This document shows positions 1-5,684 of a DNA stretch of 5,684 nt, piece by piece. The DNA is taken from NCBI GenBank assembly GCA_029557025.1, contig JAKPRU010000583.1, positions 1-5,684 of the forward strand, in the 5' to 3' direction. The stretch is from Candidatus Omnitrophota bacterium. Its GTDB lineage: Bacteria; Hinthialibacterota; Hinthialibacteria; Hinthialibacterales; JAKPRU01. The notes beneath the pieces are model-generated. The model had not been told where the DNA came from. It saw nothing but the letters and a program-made list of their open reading frames with translations, and did not search any database. The position numbers and the translations under genes were made by a program. Positions within the stretch are counted from its first letter, which is position 1, and every line of letters starts with the position of its first letter.

Positions 1-614
1 TGTATCTGGCCCGTCGGAAATACTGGCTTCGGGAAATTGCGCCACGAGTTATTCGCGAAAGAGTTCCTCGAGTTACGGAACAAGAGGTTGCGGCATTCAA
101 AGCGGAACATCCCGACCAATGGAAGGAACTCGAGAGTATTCAACTGAGTCATATCCTTCTGAAGGTCCCGGAAAACGCCTCCCCGGAAGAGGAAACAAAG
201 ATCAAAGAGAAAGCTGACTTGATCGCATTGCGGGCAAAGGCCGGGGAAGATTTTGCGGCGCTCGCCCGCGAATGCTCGGAACAGGAAGAAACCCGGAAAA
301 ATGGGGGACGTCTGGGCAGGTTGCGCCGCAGCGAGATTTTCCCCGAATTCGAGGTCTTGTTCGATCTACCGGTCGGGAAACCCAGCGATCCGATCCGTAC
401 GAATTTGGGATACCACATCGTCCTGGTCCATGATCGGGTCACCATCGCCGATGTGCTGTATCGTGAGAACTTCAATCGAGAGTTCAACCGGTGGATCGAT
501 GAAATCATCGAACGACCGGAAACGCAGATATACGCGAAAGGGGAACTGGTGAAAGAAAGCATCACGGAGGCCGGCTCCGAACAAATCGATCTGCCCGATA
601 CCGCTACCCCGTAG
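1..614 (+). CDS. SurA-like PpiC-type peptidyl-prolyl cis-trans isomerase, C-terminal part (5' end outside window)
   Basis: The reading frame is open from the left edge (first full codon at 3) to a TAG stop at 612-614, giving 203 visible residues. Visible residues about 46-143 form a parvulin/PpiC rotamase domain: it opens with QLSHILLKV, continues with the GEDFAALARECSE segment and a GG-RLG-L turn, then an F-PEFE-LF-LPVGKPSDP stretch, and closes with GYHIVLVHDR. Before it, a helical stretch with VTEQEVAAFKAEHP resembles the SurA/PrsA chaperone part. After it, an FNREFNRWIDEI helix followed by a short strand (TQIY) resembles the SurA C-terminal tail, and the last 25 or so residues look unstructured. 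Family members catalyse prolyl isomerisation and chaperone secreted or outer-membrane proteins, usually in the periplasm. The signal peptide or anchor would be upstream and cannot be checked, so export is inferred. It converges with flgK; flagellar axial proteins leave by type III export, so a functional link between the two is not implied. Confidence 0.88.
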   Translation, partial: YLARRKYWLREIAPRVIRERVPRVTEQEVAAFKAEHPDQWKELESIQLSHILLKVPENASPEEETKIKEKADLIALRAKAGEDFAALARECSEQEETRKNGGRLGRLRRSEIFPEFEVLFDLPVGKPSDPIRTNLGYHIVLVHDRVTIADVLYRENFNREFNRWIDEIIERPETQIYAKGELVKESITEAGSEQIDLPDTATP

Positions 615-630
615 CGGATCCGGTTCGGGC
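593..630. terminator. Possible bidirectional hairpin between converging genes
   Basis: A perfect 7-bp stem (CCGCTAC / GTAGCGG, 601-607 with 611-617) closes a CCC loop. Allowing one bulged A at 600, it extends by GAT/ATC (597-599 with 618-620). A further GCCC/GGGC pairing (593-596 with 627-630) sits across an internal loop. The foldase stop codon lies inside the right arm. The stem reads the same from both strands and sits in the 54-bp convergent gap, which suits a shared 3' end signal. No T-tract follows on either strand, so it is not a canonical intrinsic terminator; it may only protect 3' ends, or be chance. Confidence 0.4.
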
Positions 631-668
631 TACTCCATCGGAACAGGGTGCTTTCGCGGATCGGATGA

Positions 669-3600
669 TTAGGCCCCCATGTTGATGACGAGACTGATCA
701 ACTCATCGACGGTTGTGATGAGACGTGCGGAGGCCTGATACCCCTGCTGGAAGCGGATCAGATTGATGGATTCCTCATCGATGGATACGCCGGAAGTCTG
801 CTCCTTGATTGACTCAAACTCACTGAGCAACTTTCTGTTGACCACGCTGAACTGGCTGATTTTTGCACCTTCCAGTCCAAGGCGGGAAATCGTGGACCGG
901 TAGTAGTCACCATGACTTCCTCCTTGCAGAACATCGGAATCGCTCAGTTCTGCAATCGCAAGCGCGGCTTGATTGTCACCGGTCGCCCCGGTTTTCGAGG
1001 TAGCCAGAAGCCGCGCATCGTAAAGAACCCTGTCATTGATCCGAATGCCGGCTGCATCCGAGCCTAGAAAAAAAGTGTTCAATCCGGCGGAGGCCAGGAA
1101 GTGACTGCTATCCTCCAGAAAAGAGATCTCATCCGTTCCGGTAGCGGATAGGACCAACTGATTGTCCGGGGTAATAGAGGCAGAGACAGTCGGTCCGATA
1201 TTGTCGCCGATTTGGGTGACTTGGCTTGCCGCCACGATGGCATTGTTCCGGGTCGCGTCCAGGACCGGTCCATCTGCAAAACCCAGAGCCGCCAGCAACA
1301 GCGTGTCATCGCTTCGGAATGTGAACTGATGCCCCCGCGTGCCTTCCACTTTCAGGCAATACTGCGTGGGATCGGACGGATTGGGGGCAAGAGACGCGAG
1401 GATCGGAGCGCCAACCTCATTGGCGGCATCGTTGATCGCCTGAACAATGTCCGAAAGGGACATTGCACCTGTGACCGGATCCGCTTCAACCTCGACGTTG
1501 AAAATATCGGTCACTTTGCCTCTGGAATCGGCAACAACGACCTCAAAGGTCCCGGACTGAAATGGCAAACTCCCCAATTGCCCATGCCCGTCAATTTTAC
1601 TGAGACCGAGCGCAGCGGTTAACCCGGTATTGTCGTTTCGGAAGAAGAAACGAGAGTCGTTCGTTGCCGTGATCTGCATTTCGCCGTTGGCGGTAACGGT
1701 GACATCGAGGTCAGCCATATCGTTGATCTGCGCGGCAACACCGTTGATCGTCTCAATTCCCCCGTCGGAAATGGCAATGGTACGGGTTTCCCGGATGTTT
1801 CCCCGCGCATCCACCACAACCACATCAAAGGATCCTTCCCCGATCACGGAAGGAGAAGTGCCGGGGAAAACAGCACTGAAATTCGGGTTCCCGGCGGTGA
1901 TAAAGTCGGTGTTCTGCTGCCCTGCCGCAAATAGACCCTTCGCGCTGGTGGAAACGCCTCCCACCAAGTCAACGGTCGGATCGGTGACAGGGATCATCAT
2001 GGCACGCATGATCCCGGATGTATCCCCCTGAATGGACAGCGTTTCCCCGGATTTTGTCGTCTGGAGTCGAAAGAGAACACGATTGGGGTCTTTCGGATCG
2101 GGAACAAACGCTACCGCGACTTTTCCTCCGGTTTCCGTGGCGATTCGTCCTGCAACGTCGGACATCGTATCGGTCGAGTTGATGGTAATGACATAGGGAT
2201 CGACAACATTGGGAGTGGTGCTGTCGGCATCGATGTCGTTTCCGGCAGCATCTTTCAGGTGGATCTCCAATTGAAAGGGACCGGCATCGAATCCGACCGG
2301 CACATCCGGAAACAGAGCAGAGAGAGCCAAAGGCGGCCCGCCGGGTAGGACATCATCCGGGTCGAAATTCAAGATCGATTTCACATCGCTGACATATACA
2401 GGCTCAAACGTGTATGCAGAATAGGCTGTAGAAACAACCCCATCCGCGCGATCAATGCGTTGCACGATGTCGTACACGCTGTCATCCGTGGAGACATTCA
2501 CATTGAATGTTCCACGGGTCTGGTTATCTTTGGTAGCCACGCGGATGGTAAACTTACCGTCTTCGATTTCAAACGGATAGTCGGCGATCGTCGCGCTGGG
2601 GGAAAGCACCGGATGATTAAAGAGTTGGTCCAGCGTTTTGGCAGAGGTCGGCGAAGTCGATCCGGATGGAAAGACGAATTCACTTGTGATCTCCTGGTAT
2701 CCGGCGGTCCCGGTGGCCGCGCTGTGAATACGGTTGACTTCCTGAATCAGGCTTCGGGCAAGCGTATCCATGTCCGCAAGGAGCTGTGGAAGGATACGGT
2801 CCCGCGCGTCCACTATTCCCCCCAACTGCCCGTCTTTCAAGTATTTATCCAGAGACTGGAGACCCTGGCGTTCAAAGAATATATTGTCTGTCTCAACGGG
2901 AACCCCGCCGCCGGTGCGGGTGACCAACTGGTTAGTTTGCACGCCATCAACAATTCGCACACCCTGAAGGGTCACGGCGACCTGTCCTCCCCCGATATCC
3001 GTGACCTGAATGGGAACGATCTCTGCAAGACGATCGAGTCGGCGGTCGCGTTCGTCCCTCAGATCGTTCGCCGAGAACGATTCCCCGACTTCGGCCACTG
3101 AAATCCGGCCGTTAAGATTGGCGATATTGACGGCAAGTTGGTTGATTTCATCGACCAGGTCATTGACCTGATTGTTTAGATCGGTTCGGGCTTGATTCAA
3201 CTGTTTGGCAATCAGATTCAGCGTATCGGTCAGGGTGGCTCCGCTTTCAAGGACAGCGCTGCGGACTTCCGAGGCTTCGGGGGAGTTGGCGAGATCCTGC
3301 CAGGAAGAATAAAACTGAGAAATCAGGTTGTTTAATCCGCCGGAACTCGACTTTTCAAGAGAATCGGAAATCGGATCGAGGGTATCGTTCAGAATGGATT
3401 CAATTCTGAGAAAGATATTCTCTTGCTCCTCGTAAAAAGCCGCTCCACTTTTCGCGCTTCGGACCTGGCCATCCAGGAAAACATCCCGTATCCGTTCCAC
3501 GGTAACCACGTCCACACCGGACCCGAAAATCCCGTTCGTGGTGCTGATCGGCGCAGAGGAAGTCTGCACTGTTCGTTGGCGTGTATAGCCCTCAGTGGAG

Positions 3601-3695
3601 GCATTGGATATGTTGTTCGCGGTAACATTGATGGCTGCTTGTGAGGCAAACAACCCGCGCGCGCCCATATTGAGGATACCGAATAGGGTTACCAT
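669..3695 (-). CDS. flgK: Flagellar hook-associated protein 1 (FlgK), enlarged form of 1008 residues
   Basis: FlgK forms the first junction ring between hook and filament after type III export. Residues 1-60 carry the family's N-terminal signature: LFGILNMGARGL, the AINVTANNISNASTEGYTRQ rod/hook motif, then a GSGVDV-V-RIRD-FLD segment. Residues 85-225 are helical and coiled-coil-like, with the typical LNNLISQFYSSWQDLANSPE region. The C-terminus has EGAKISQF, SGVSIDEESINLIRFQQGYQ and ASARLITTVDELISLVINMGA, which is diagnostic. Enterobacterial FlgK is about 547 residues; here residues about 370-880 hold a long beta-rich insert with repeated modules. The frame is open up to 3830, but the start at 3695 is chosen because family homology begins exactly there, a GAGGAAGG ribosome site lies 10 bases upstream, and the candidate promoter falls inside the longer frame. 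The only cysteine is residue 780. No frameshift is seen. It stands between a convergent and a divergent gene, with no flgL beside it. Confidence 0.96.
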   Translation of the reverse strand: MVTLFGILNMGARGLFASQAAINVTANNISNASTEGYTRQRTVQTSSAPISTTNGIFGSGVDVVTVERIRDVFLDGQVRSAKSGAAFYEEQENIFLRIESILNDTLDPISDSLEKSSSGGLNNLISQFYSSWQDLANSPEASEVRSAVLESGATLTDTLNLIAKQLNQARTDLNNQVNDLVDEINQLAVNIANLNGRISVAEVGESFSANDLRDERDRRLDRLAEIVPIQVTDIGGGQVAVTLQGVRIVDGVQTNQLVTRTGGGVPVETDNIFFERQGLQSLDKYLKDGQLGGIVDARDRILPQLLADMDTLARSLIQEVNRIHSAATGTAGYQEITSEFVFPSGSTSPTSAKTLDQLFNHPVLSPSATIADYPFEIEDGKFTIRVATKDNQTRGTFNVNVSTDDSVYDIVQRIDRADGVVSTAYSAYTFEPVYVSDVKSILNFDPDDVLPGGPPLALSALFPDVPVGFDAGPFQLEIHLKDAAGNDIDADSTTPNVVDPYVITINSTDTMSDVAGRIATETGGKVAVAFVPDPKDPNRVLFRLQTTKSGETLSIQGDTSGIMRAMMIPVTDPTVDLVGGVSTSAKGLFAAGQQNTDFITAGNPNFSAVFPGTSPSVIGEGSFDVVVVDARGNIRETRTIAISDGGIETINGVAAQINDMADLDVTVTANGEMQITATNDSRFFFRNDNTGLTAALGLSKIDGHGQLGSLPFQSGTFEVVVADSRGKVTDIFNVEVEADPVTGAMSLSDIVQAINDAANEVGAPILASLAPNPSDPTQYCLKVEGTRGHQFTFRSDDTLLLAALGFADGPVLDATRNNAIVAASQVTQIGDNIGPTVSASITPDNQLVLSATGTDEISFLEDSSHFLASAGLNTFFLGSDAAGIRINDRVLYDARLLATSKTGATGDNQAALAIAELSDSDVLQGGSHGDYYRSTISRLGLEGAKISQFSVVNRKLLSEFESIKEQTSGVSIDEESINLIRFQQGYQASARLITTVDELISLVINMGA
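1065..2576 (-). repeat. Degenerate repeated beta-rich modules in the variable region of FlgK
   Basis: Within FlgK, two modules align clearly by eye: residues 620-702 (DNA 1590-1838) and 714-809 (DNA 1269-1556). Both begin G-S/T-F-D/E-VVV-D-RG, pass through a short helix ending in A-IND, then a strand pair, an F-FR-D-T turn and an AALG close. Residues 472-566 (DNA 1998-2282) fit the same plan more loosely (PFQLEI start, SDVAGRIA helix, a P-P-DP-R/Q-L strand, GDTSGI end). Residues 374-426 (DNA 2418-2576) and 829-877 (DNA 1065-1211) look like partial copies. The plan resembles the flagellin/hook IN motif found in FlgK, FliD and flagellins. The repeats are at protein level; DNA identity is not obvious. 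Module boundaries are approximate. Confidence 0.6.
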
Positions 3696-3705
3696 GATTT
3701 TTTTG

Positions 3706-3713
3706 CCTTCCTC
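3706..3713 (-). promoter_or_regulatory. Ribosome binding site fixing the flgK start
   Basis: On the minus strand GAGGAAGG ends 10 bases before the ATG at 3695, separated from it by an A-rich spacer. This supports the start at 3695 over in-frame upstream ATGs at 3809 and 3830, which would add 38-45 residues unrelated to the FlgK N-terminus. Confidence 0.7.
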
Positions 3714-3745
3714 AAACCTTGAAAACCCCTGAATGCAAGAAATCC

Positions 3746-3783
3746 CCGGCAAATGTTGCCGGTATAACCAGGGAGATACCGGG
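3746..3783 (-). promoter_or_regulatory. Overlapping, mutually exclusive hairpins in the flgK leader
   Basis: Read on the minus strand, CCGGTAT (3782-3776) pairs perfectly with ATACCGG (3765-3759) across a 10-base loop. CCGGCAA (3762-3756) pairs perfectly with TTGCCGG (3752-3746) across a CAT loop. The four bases CCGG at 3759-3762 belong to both stems, so the full stems cannot form together. If transcription starts near 3787, both lie in the first half of a roughly 92-base untranslated leader. They could tune translation or stability. Alternatively the outer dyad could be a DNA operator just downstream of the start site. Function is inferred; only the pairing is seen. Confidence 0.4.
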
Positions 3784-3798
3784 TCATGTTTGAAAGAC

Positions 3799-3813
3799 GC
3801 AAACCCCATACCA
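3799..3813 (-). promoter_or_regulatory. Candidate sigma-54 (RpoN) promoter for flgK
   Basis: The minus strand reads TGGTATGGGGTTTGC. Against the RpoN consensus TGGCACG-N4-TTGC it matches 9 of 11 fixed positions, including the obligatory GG at -24 and GC at -12 with exactly 10 bases between. The predicted start is near 3787, giving a leader of about 92 bases to the flgK ATG. RpoN drives hook and junction genes in many polar flagellates, so the context fits. No sigma-28-like element was seen between it and the gene. RpoN itself is not in the window, so its presence in the genome is assumed. Confidence 0.6.
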
Positions 3814-3910
3814 GAGGCATTGAGAATCAAAAATGAAATCAGAGACCAGCCGAATCCGCGCGCTTTTCGGCGTGGAGAGGATGCAAAATGAAAGCGTCGG
3901 GAGCCAAGCC

Positions 3911-3934
3911 TTGAATGCCGTCAAATGAGTTTGA
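3911..3934. promoter_or_regulatory. Nested palindrome, possible regulator site in the divergent region
   Basis: TTGA-N6-TCAA (3911-3924) shares its right arm with a perfect dyad TCAAA-TGAG-TTTGA (3921-3934). The centre of the second dyad lies about 140 bases upstream of the predicted flgK start, a usual distance for an RpoN enhancer-binding protein. It also touches the -35 element of the rightward promoter. The arms are short and AT-rich, so chance is possible. Confidence 0.2.
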
Positions 3935-3959
3935 ACGCACCTCGTGAATATGTTAGTCT
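3931..3959 (+). promoter_or_regulatory. Weak candidate sigma-70-type promoter for the amidohydrolase-GH35 pair
   Basis: TTGAAC (3931-3936) is followed after 17 bases by TAGTCT (3954-3959), which keeps the three most conserved -10 positions (first, second, last). It is preceded by TG at 3951-3952, giving an extended -10. Transcription would begin near 3966, leaving a leader of about 29 bases to the ATG at 3995. The match is modest and is supported mainly by position. Confidence 0.35.
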
Positions 3960-3994
3960 GACCATTCAACAACAAACTGTTTTGAGACATTGCA

Positions 3995-5197
3995 ATGGAA
4001 AAGCCTGATCTTTCAGATGAAGTCAAAAGTCTCATCCCGGAACTGGTCCGGCTTCGACGTGATTTCCACCGTCACCCGGAGCCGGCATTTCAGGAAGAGC
4101 GCACGGCGGAAGTTGTTGCGGCGTATCTGCGGGACCTTGGATTGCCTTTGCAGACCGGAATCGCGCGGACCGGGGTTGTCGCTTTGATCGAGGGCAAGAA
4201 ATCTGGGCGAACCCTTCTGCTCCGAGCGGACATGGACGCTCTGCCGATTGAGGAAGCAAATGAAATCGACTATCGCTCTCAGGTTCCGGGCATTATGCAC
4301 GCCTGCGGGCATGATGGGCATACGGCAGTTCTTCTGGGAGCCGCGCGTGTCCTGGCGGAGAAGAAGGATCGACTTGCGGGGAACGTGAAACTGGTTTTTC
4401 AGCCGGCCGAAGAGAAACCCGGCGGCGCATTGCCGATGATTGAAGAGGGAATCCTGGAGAATCCCAAGGTGGATGCGGCCTTGGCGCAGCACCTGGCGAT
4501 GATGTTACCCATCGGGCAGATCGGCGTTCGACCGGGGCCGGTATTTGCGAGCACGGATGAGTTCCGGATCACCGTTCTGGGGAAAGGCGGTCATGGCGGG
4601 ATGCCCCATGAGACGGTGGACCCCATTGTTTGCGCGGCACGGGTTGTGGAAGCCCTTCAGACACTGGTGAGCCGCGAATGCCATCCCGCGAAAGCGCTGG
4701 TTGTCTCCATCGGTCGAATTGCAGGCGGGCAGACATTCAACGTGATCCCCGACAGCGTCGAATTGGGAGGCACGGTTCGCACGTATGATACCGCCTTGCG
4801 GCAGTCTATGGAGGAACGGGTCAGGCGAGTAGTCAAAGGAACCACGGAGGCCGCCGGAGCCGACTACCAACTCGATTACCGTTACCTGTATCCGCCTTTA
4901 GTTAACGATACGGATATGAGCCGATTTGTTCGGACAATCGCTGGGGAGATTGTCGGCGAAACCCGGGCCGTCGCGCACGATCTCGATATGATCGGCGAGG
5001 ATATGGCTTTTATCCTGGAACGTGTACCGGGATGTTACTTCTTCGTCGGCGCGCGAAATGAGGAAAAGGGGTGTATCTACCCGCACCATAGTTCGCGGTT
5101 CAATTTCGATGAGGACGCCATGCCCATCGCCGTCGAAATGTTGGTCCGGTGTGCAGAGCGGTTTCTAACGAATAACAACTTTTGGAGAGCCGAATGA
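3995..5197 (+). CDS. M20-family metal-dependent amidohydrolase (hippurate / N-acyl-amino acid hydrolase type)
   Basis: This is a complete 400-residue protein, the usual length for the M20D group (hippurate hydrolase, IAA-amino acid hydrolase, N-acetyldiaminopimelate deacetylase, thermostable carboxypeptidase). Members cleave an amide bond to free an amino acid or amine from an acyl group, normally in the cytoplasm with two divalent metals. Visible landmarks are LRRDFHRHPEPAFQE (20-34), RADMDALP (77-84), MHACGHDGHTA with metal ligands Cys104 and His106 (101-111), FQPAEE with the acidic pair 139-140 (135-140), His166 in AQHL, a lid/dimerisation domain about 186-295 containing GKGGHGGMPHETVDPIV and FNVIPDSVELGGTVRTYD, and the final YPHHSSRFNFDEDA (362-375) with the last histidine ligand. 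All expected ligands are present, so it should be active. No signal peptide is seen. The ribosome site is poor (GAG at 3984-3986). It overlaps the next gene by four bases. Substrate cannot be assigned: several distinct activities share this architecture. Confidence 0.93.
   Translation: MEKPDLSDEVKSLIPELVRLRRDFHRHPEPAFQEERTAEVVAAYLRDLGLPLQTGIARTGVVALIEGKKSGRTLLLRADMDALPIEEANEIDYRSQVPGIMHACGHDGHTAVLLGAARVLAEKKDRLAGNVKLVFQPAEEKPGGALPMIEEGILENPKVDAALAQHLAMMLPIGQIGVRPGPVFASTDEFRITVLGKGGHGGMPHETVDPIVCAARVVEALQTLVSRECHPAKALVVSIGRIAGGQTFNVIPDSVELGGTVRTYDTALRQSMEERVRRVVKGTTEAAGADYQLDYRYLYPPLVNDTDMSRFVRTIAGEIVGETRAVAHDLDMIGEDMAFILERVPGCYFFVGARNEEKGCIYPHHSSRFNFDEDAMPIAVEMLVRCAERFLTNNNFWRAE
5184..5189 (+). 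promoter_or_regulatory. Ribosome binding site of the GH35 gene, inside the amidohydrolase gene
   Basis: GGAGAG lies four bases before the ATG at 5194 (the GGAG core is six bases away). It sits within the last codons of the preceding gene. With the ATGA overlap it fixes the GH35 start and suggests translational coupling. Confidence 0.65.
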
Positions 5198-5684
5198 AGA
5201 AACATCGAACAGTAGAATACGATCGACGCAGTTTTATCCTGAGCGGGAAACGTGTATTCCTGACTTCCGGATCGATTCACTATTTCCGTGTACCTCATGA
5301 ATTGTGGACGGATCGACTGGAGAAAGCGAAATCGTTCGGTTTGAATTGCATTCAGTTTTATGTGCCCTGGAATTACCACGAACCGCGTGAGGAAGATTAT
5401 TGTTTTATAGACGATGCCGATTTGGATCGATTCATGTCGCTTTGCGAGAAAATGGGATTTTACCTGATTGCGCGGCCCGGACCCTATATCTGCGCGGAAT
5501 GGGATTTCGGCGGATTCCCGGCATGGTTGCTGACGAAACCTGGCCTTCTTTTCCGTCGATATGAACCGCAATACCTGAGATACGTGGATCGCTGGTTCGA
5601 CCGCCTGATTCCCATCATCGCGAAACATCAATACACGCGCGGAGGCGGTGTGATTCTCGTTCAGATAGAAAATGAATTGGGAAA
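5194..5684 (+). CDS. Glycoside hydrolase family 35 beta-galactosidase, N-terminal part (3' end outside window)
   Basis: The first 163 residues are visible before the right edge cuts the gene. They match the start of the GH35 TIM barrel: LTSGSIHYFRVP (23-34), W-DRLEKAKSFGLNCIQFYVPWNYHEP (38-64), LIARPGPYICAEWDFGGFPAWLL (91-113), and GGGVILVQIENELG (150-163). In this family the second Glu of the ENE motif, here Glu161, is the acid/base; the nucleophile Glu would lie beyond the window. Members release terminal beta-linked galactose from oligosaccharides, glycans or plant polysaccharides. The N-terminus is charged and lacks a hydrophobic segment, so the enzyme is probably cytoplasmic and would act on imported oligosaccharides. 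The start codon overlaps the amidohydrolase stop as ATGA and has its own ribosome site, which indicates one operon. Family assignment is secure; exact substrate is not. Confidence 0.93.
   Translation, partial: MKKHRTVEYDRRSFILSGKRVFLTSGSIHYFRVPHELWTDRLEKAKSFGLNCIQFYVPWNYHEPREEDYCFIDDADLDRFMSLCEKMGFYLIARPGPYICAEWDFGGFPAWLLTKPGLLFRRYEPQYLRYVDRWFDRLIPIIAKHQYTRGGGVILVQIENELG

Noticed and set aside
617..662. GATCCG (617-622) and CGGATC (657-662) as a second stem in the convergent gap
   Set aside because: Six base pairs with a 34-base loop is too weak, and it competes with the stronger hairpin at 597-620.
1212..2031. Two plus-strand open frames (1212-1622 and 1630-2031) antisense to the FlgK repeat modules
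   Set aside because: Both are shadows of the flgK coding sequence and show no independent coding signal.
2460..3101. 213-codon open frame on the plus strand, antisense to flgK
   Set aside because: It lies wholly inside the well-supported flgK gene, its translation matches no family I recognise, and no convincing ribosome site was seen. It is explained by the codon pattern of the real gene.
3696..3830. In-frame upstream extension of flgK with ATGs at 3809 and 3830
   Set aside because: FlgK homology starts exactly at 3695, a good ribosome site serves that start, and the candidate promoter overlaps the extension, so it would not be transcribed as coding sequence.
3881..3928. Tiny plus-strand frames beginning at ATG 3881 (15 codons) and ATG 3888 (8 codons) behind a purine-rich GGAGAGG
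   Set aside because: They are very short, the first has almost no spacing from the purine tract, and both lie upstream of the predicted rightward transcription start. There is no support for a leader peptide.
4013..4492. 159-codon minus-strand open frame inside the amidohydrolase gene
   Set aside because: It is antisense to the conserved metal-binding half of the M20 enzyme and has no recognisable features.
5077..5631. 184-codon open frame on the minus strand across the amidohydrolase end and GH35 start
   Set aside because: It is antisense to two genes with clear catalytic motifs, and its translation shows no recognisable domain.

Overview
The window comes from a flagellated, motile bacterium, most likely Gram-negative. 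It holds a flagellar hook-filament junction gene (flgK), a SurA/PpiC-type peptidyl-prolyl isomerase typical of the periplasm, and a candidate RpoN (sigma-54) promoter in front of flgK. Base composition looks moderately GC-rich by eye (not computed). Nothing here fixes the phylum. There is no sign of phage, insertion sequence, CRISPR, tRNA or rRNA.

Layout, left to right. (1) Positions 1-614, plus strand: the 3' part of a SurA-like PpiC-domain foldase whose start lies outside the window. (2) Positions 615-668: a short convergent gap. A dyad that begins before the foldase stop codon may act as a shared 3' end signal. (3) Positions 669-3695, minus strand: flgK, encoding a hook-associated protein 1 of 1008 residues. 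That is close to twice the size of the enterobacterial protein. The extra length is a central block of degenerate repeated beta-rich modules. (4) Positions 3696-3994: a 299-bp divergent regulatory region. It holds a good sigma-54 promoter match and overlapping leader hairpins for flgK, a weak sigma-70-type promoter for the rightward genes, and a nested palindrome between the two. (5) Positions 3995-5197, plus strand: a complete M20-family metal-dependent amidohydrolase. (6) From 5194 to the right edge, plus strand: the first 163 residues of a family GH35 beta-galactosidase, whose start codon overlaps the amidohydrolase stop codon (ATGA).

How the parts relate. flgK has a convergent gene on one side and a divergent gene on the other, so it appears to be transcribed alone, without the usual flgL partner next to it. 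The amidohydrolase and GH35 genes look like a translationally coupled pair that could act in turn on a glycosylated, N-acylated substrate; the substrate cannot be read from the sequence. I see no wholly unknown multi-gene system. The most interesting points are the enlarged modular FlgK and its isolated transcription unit with a sigma-54-type promoter.
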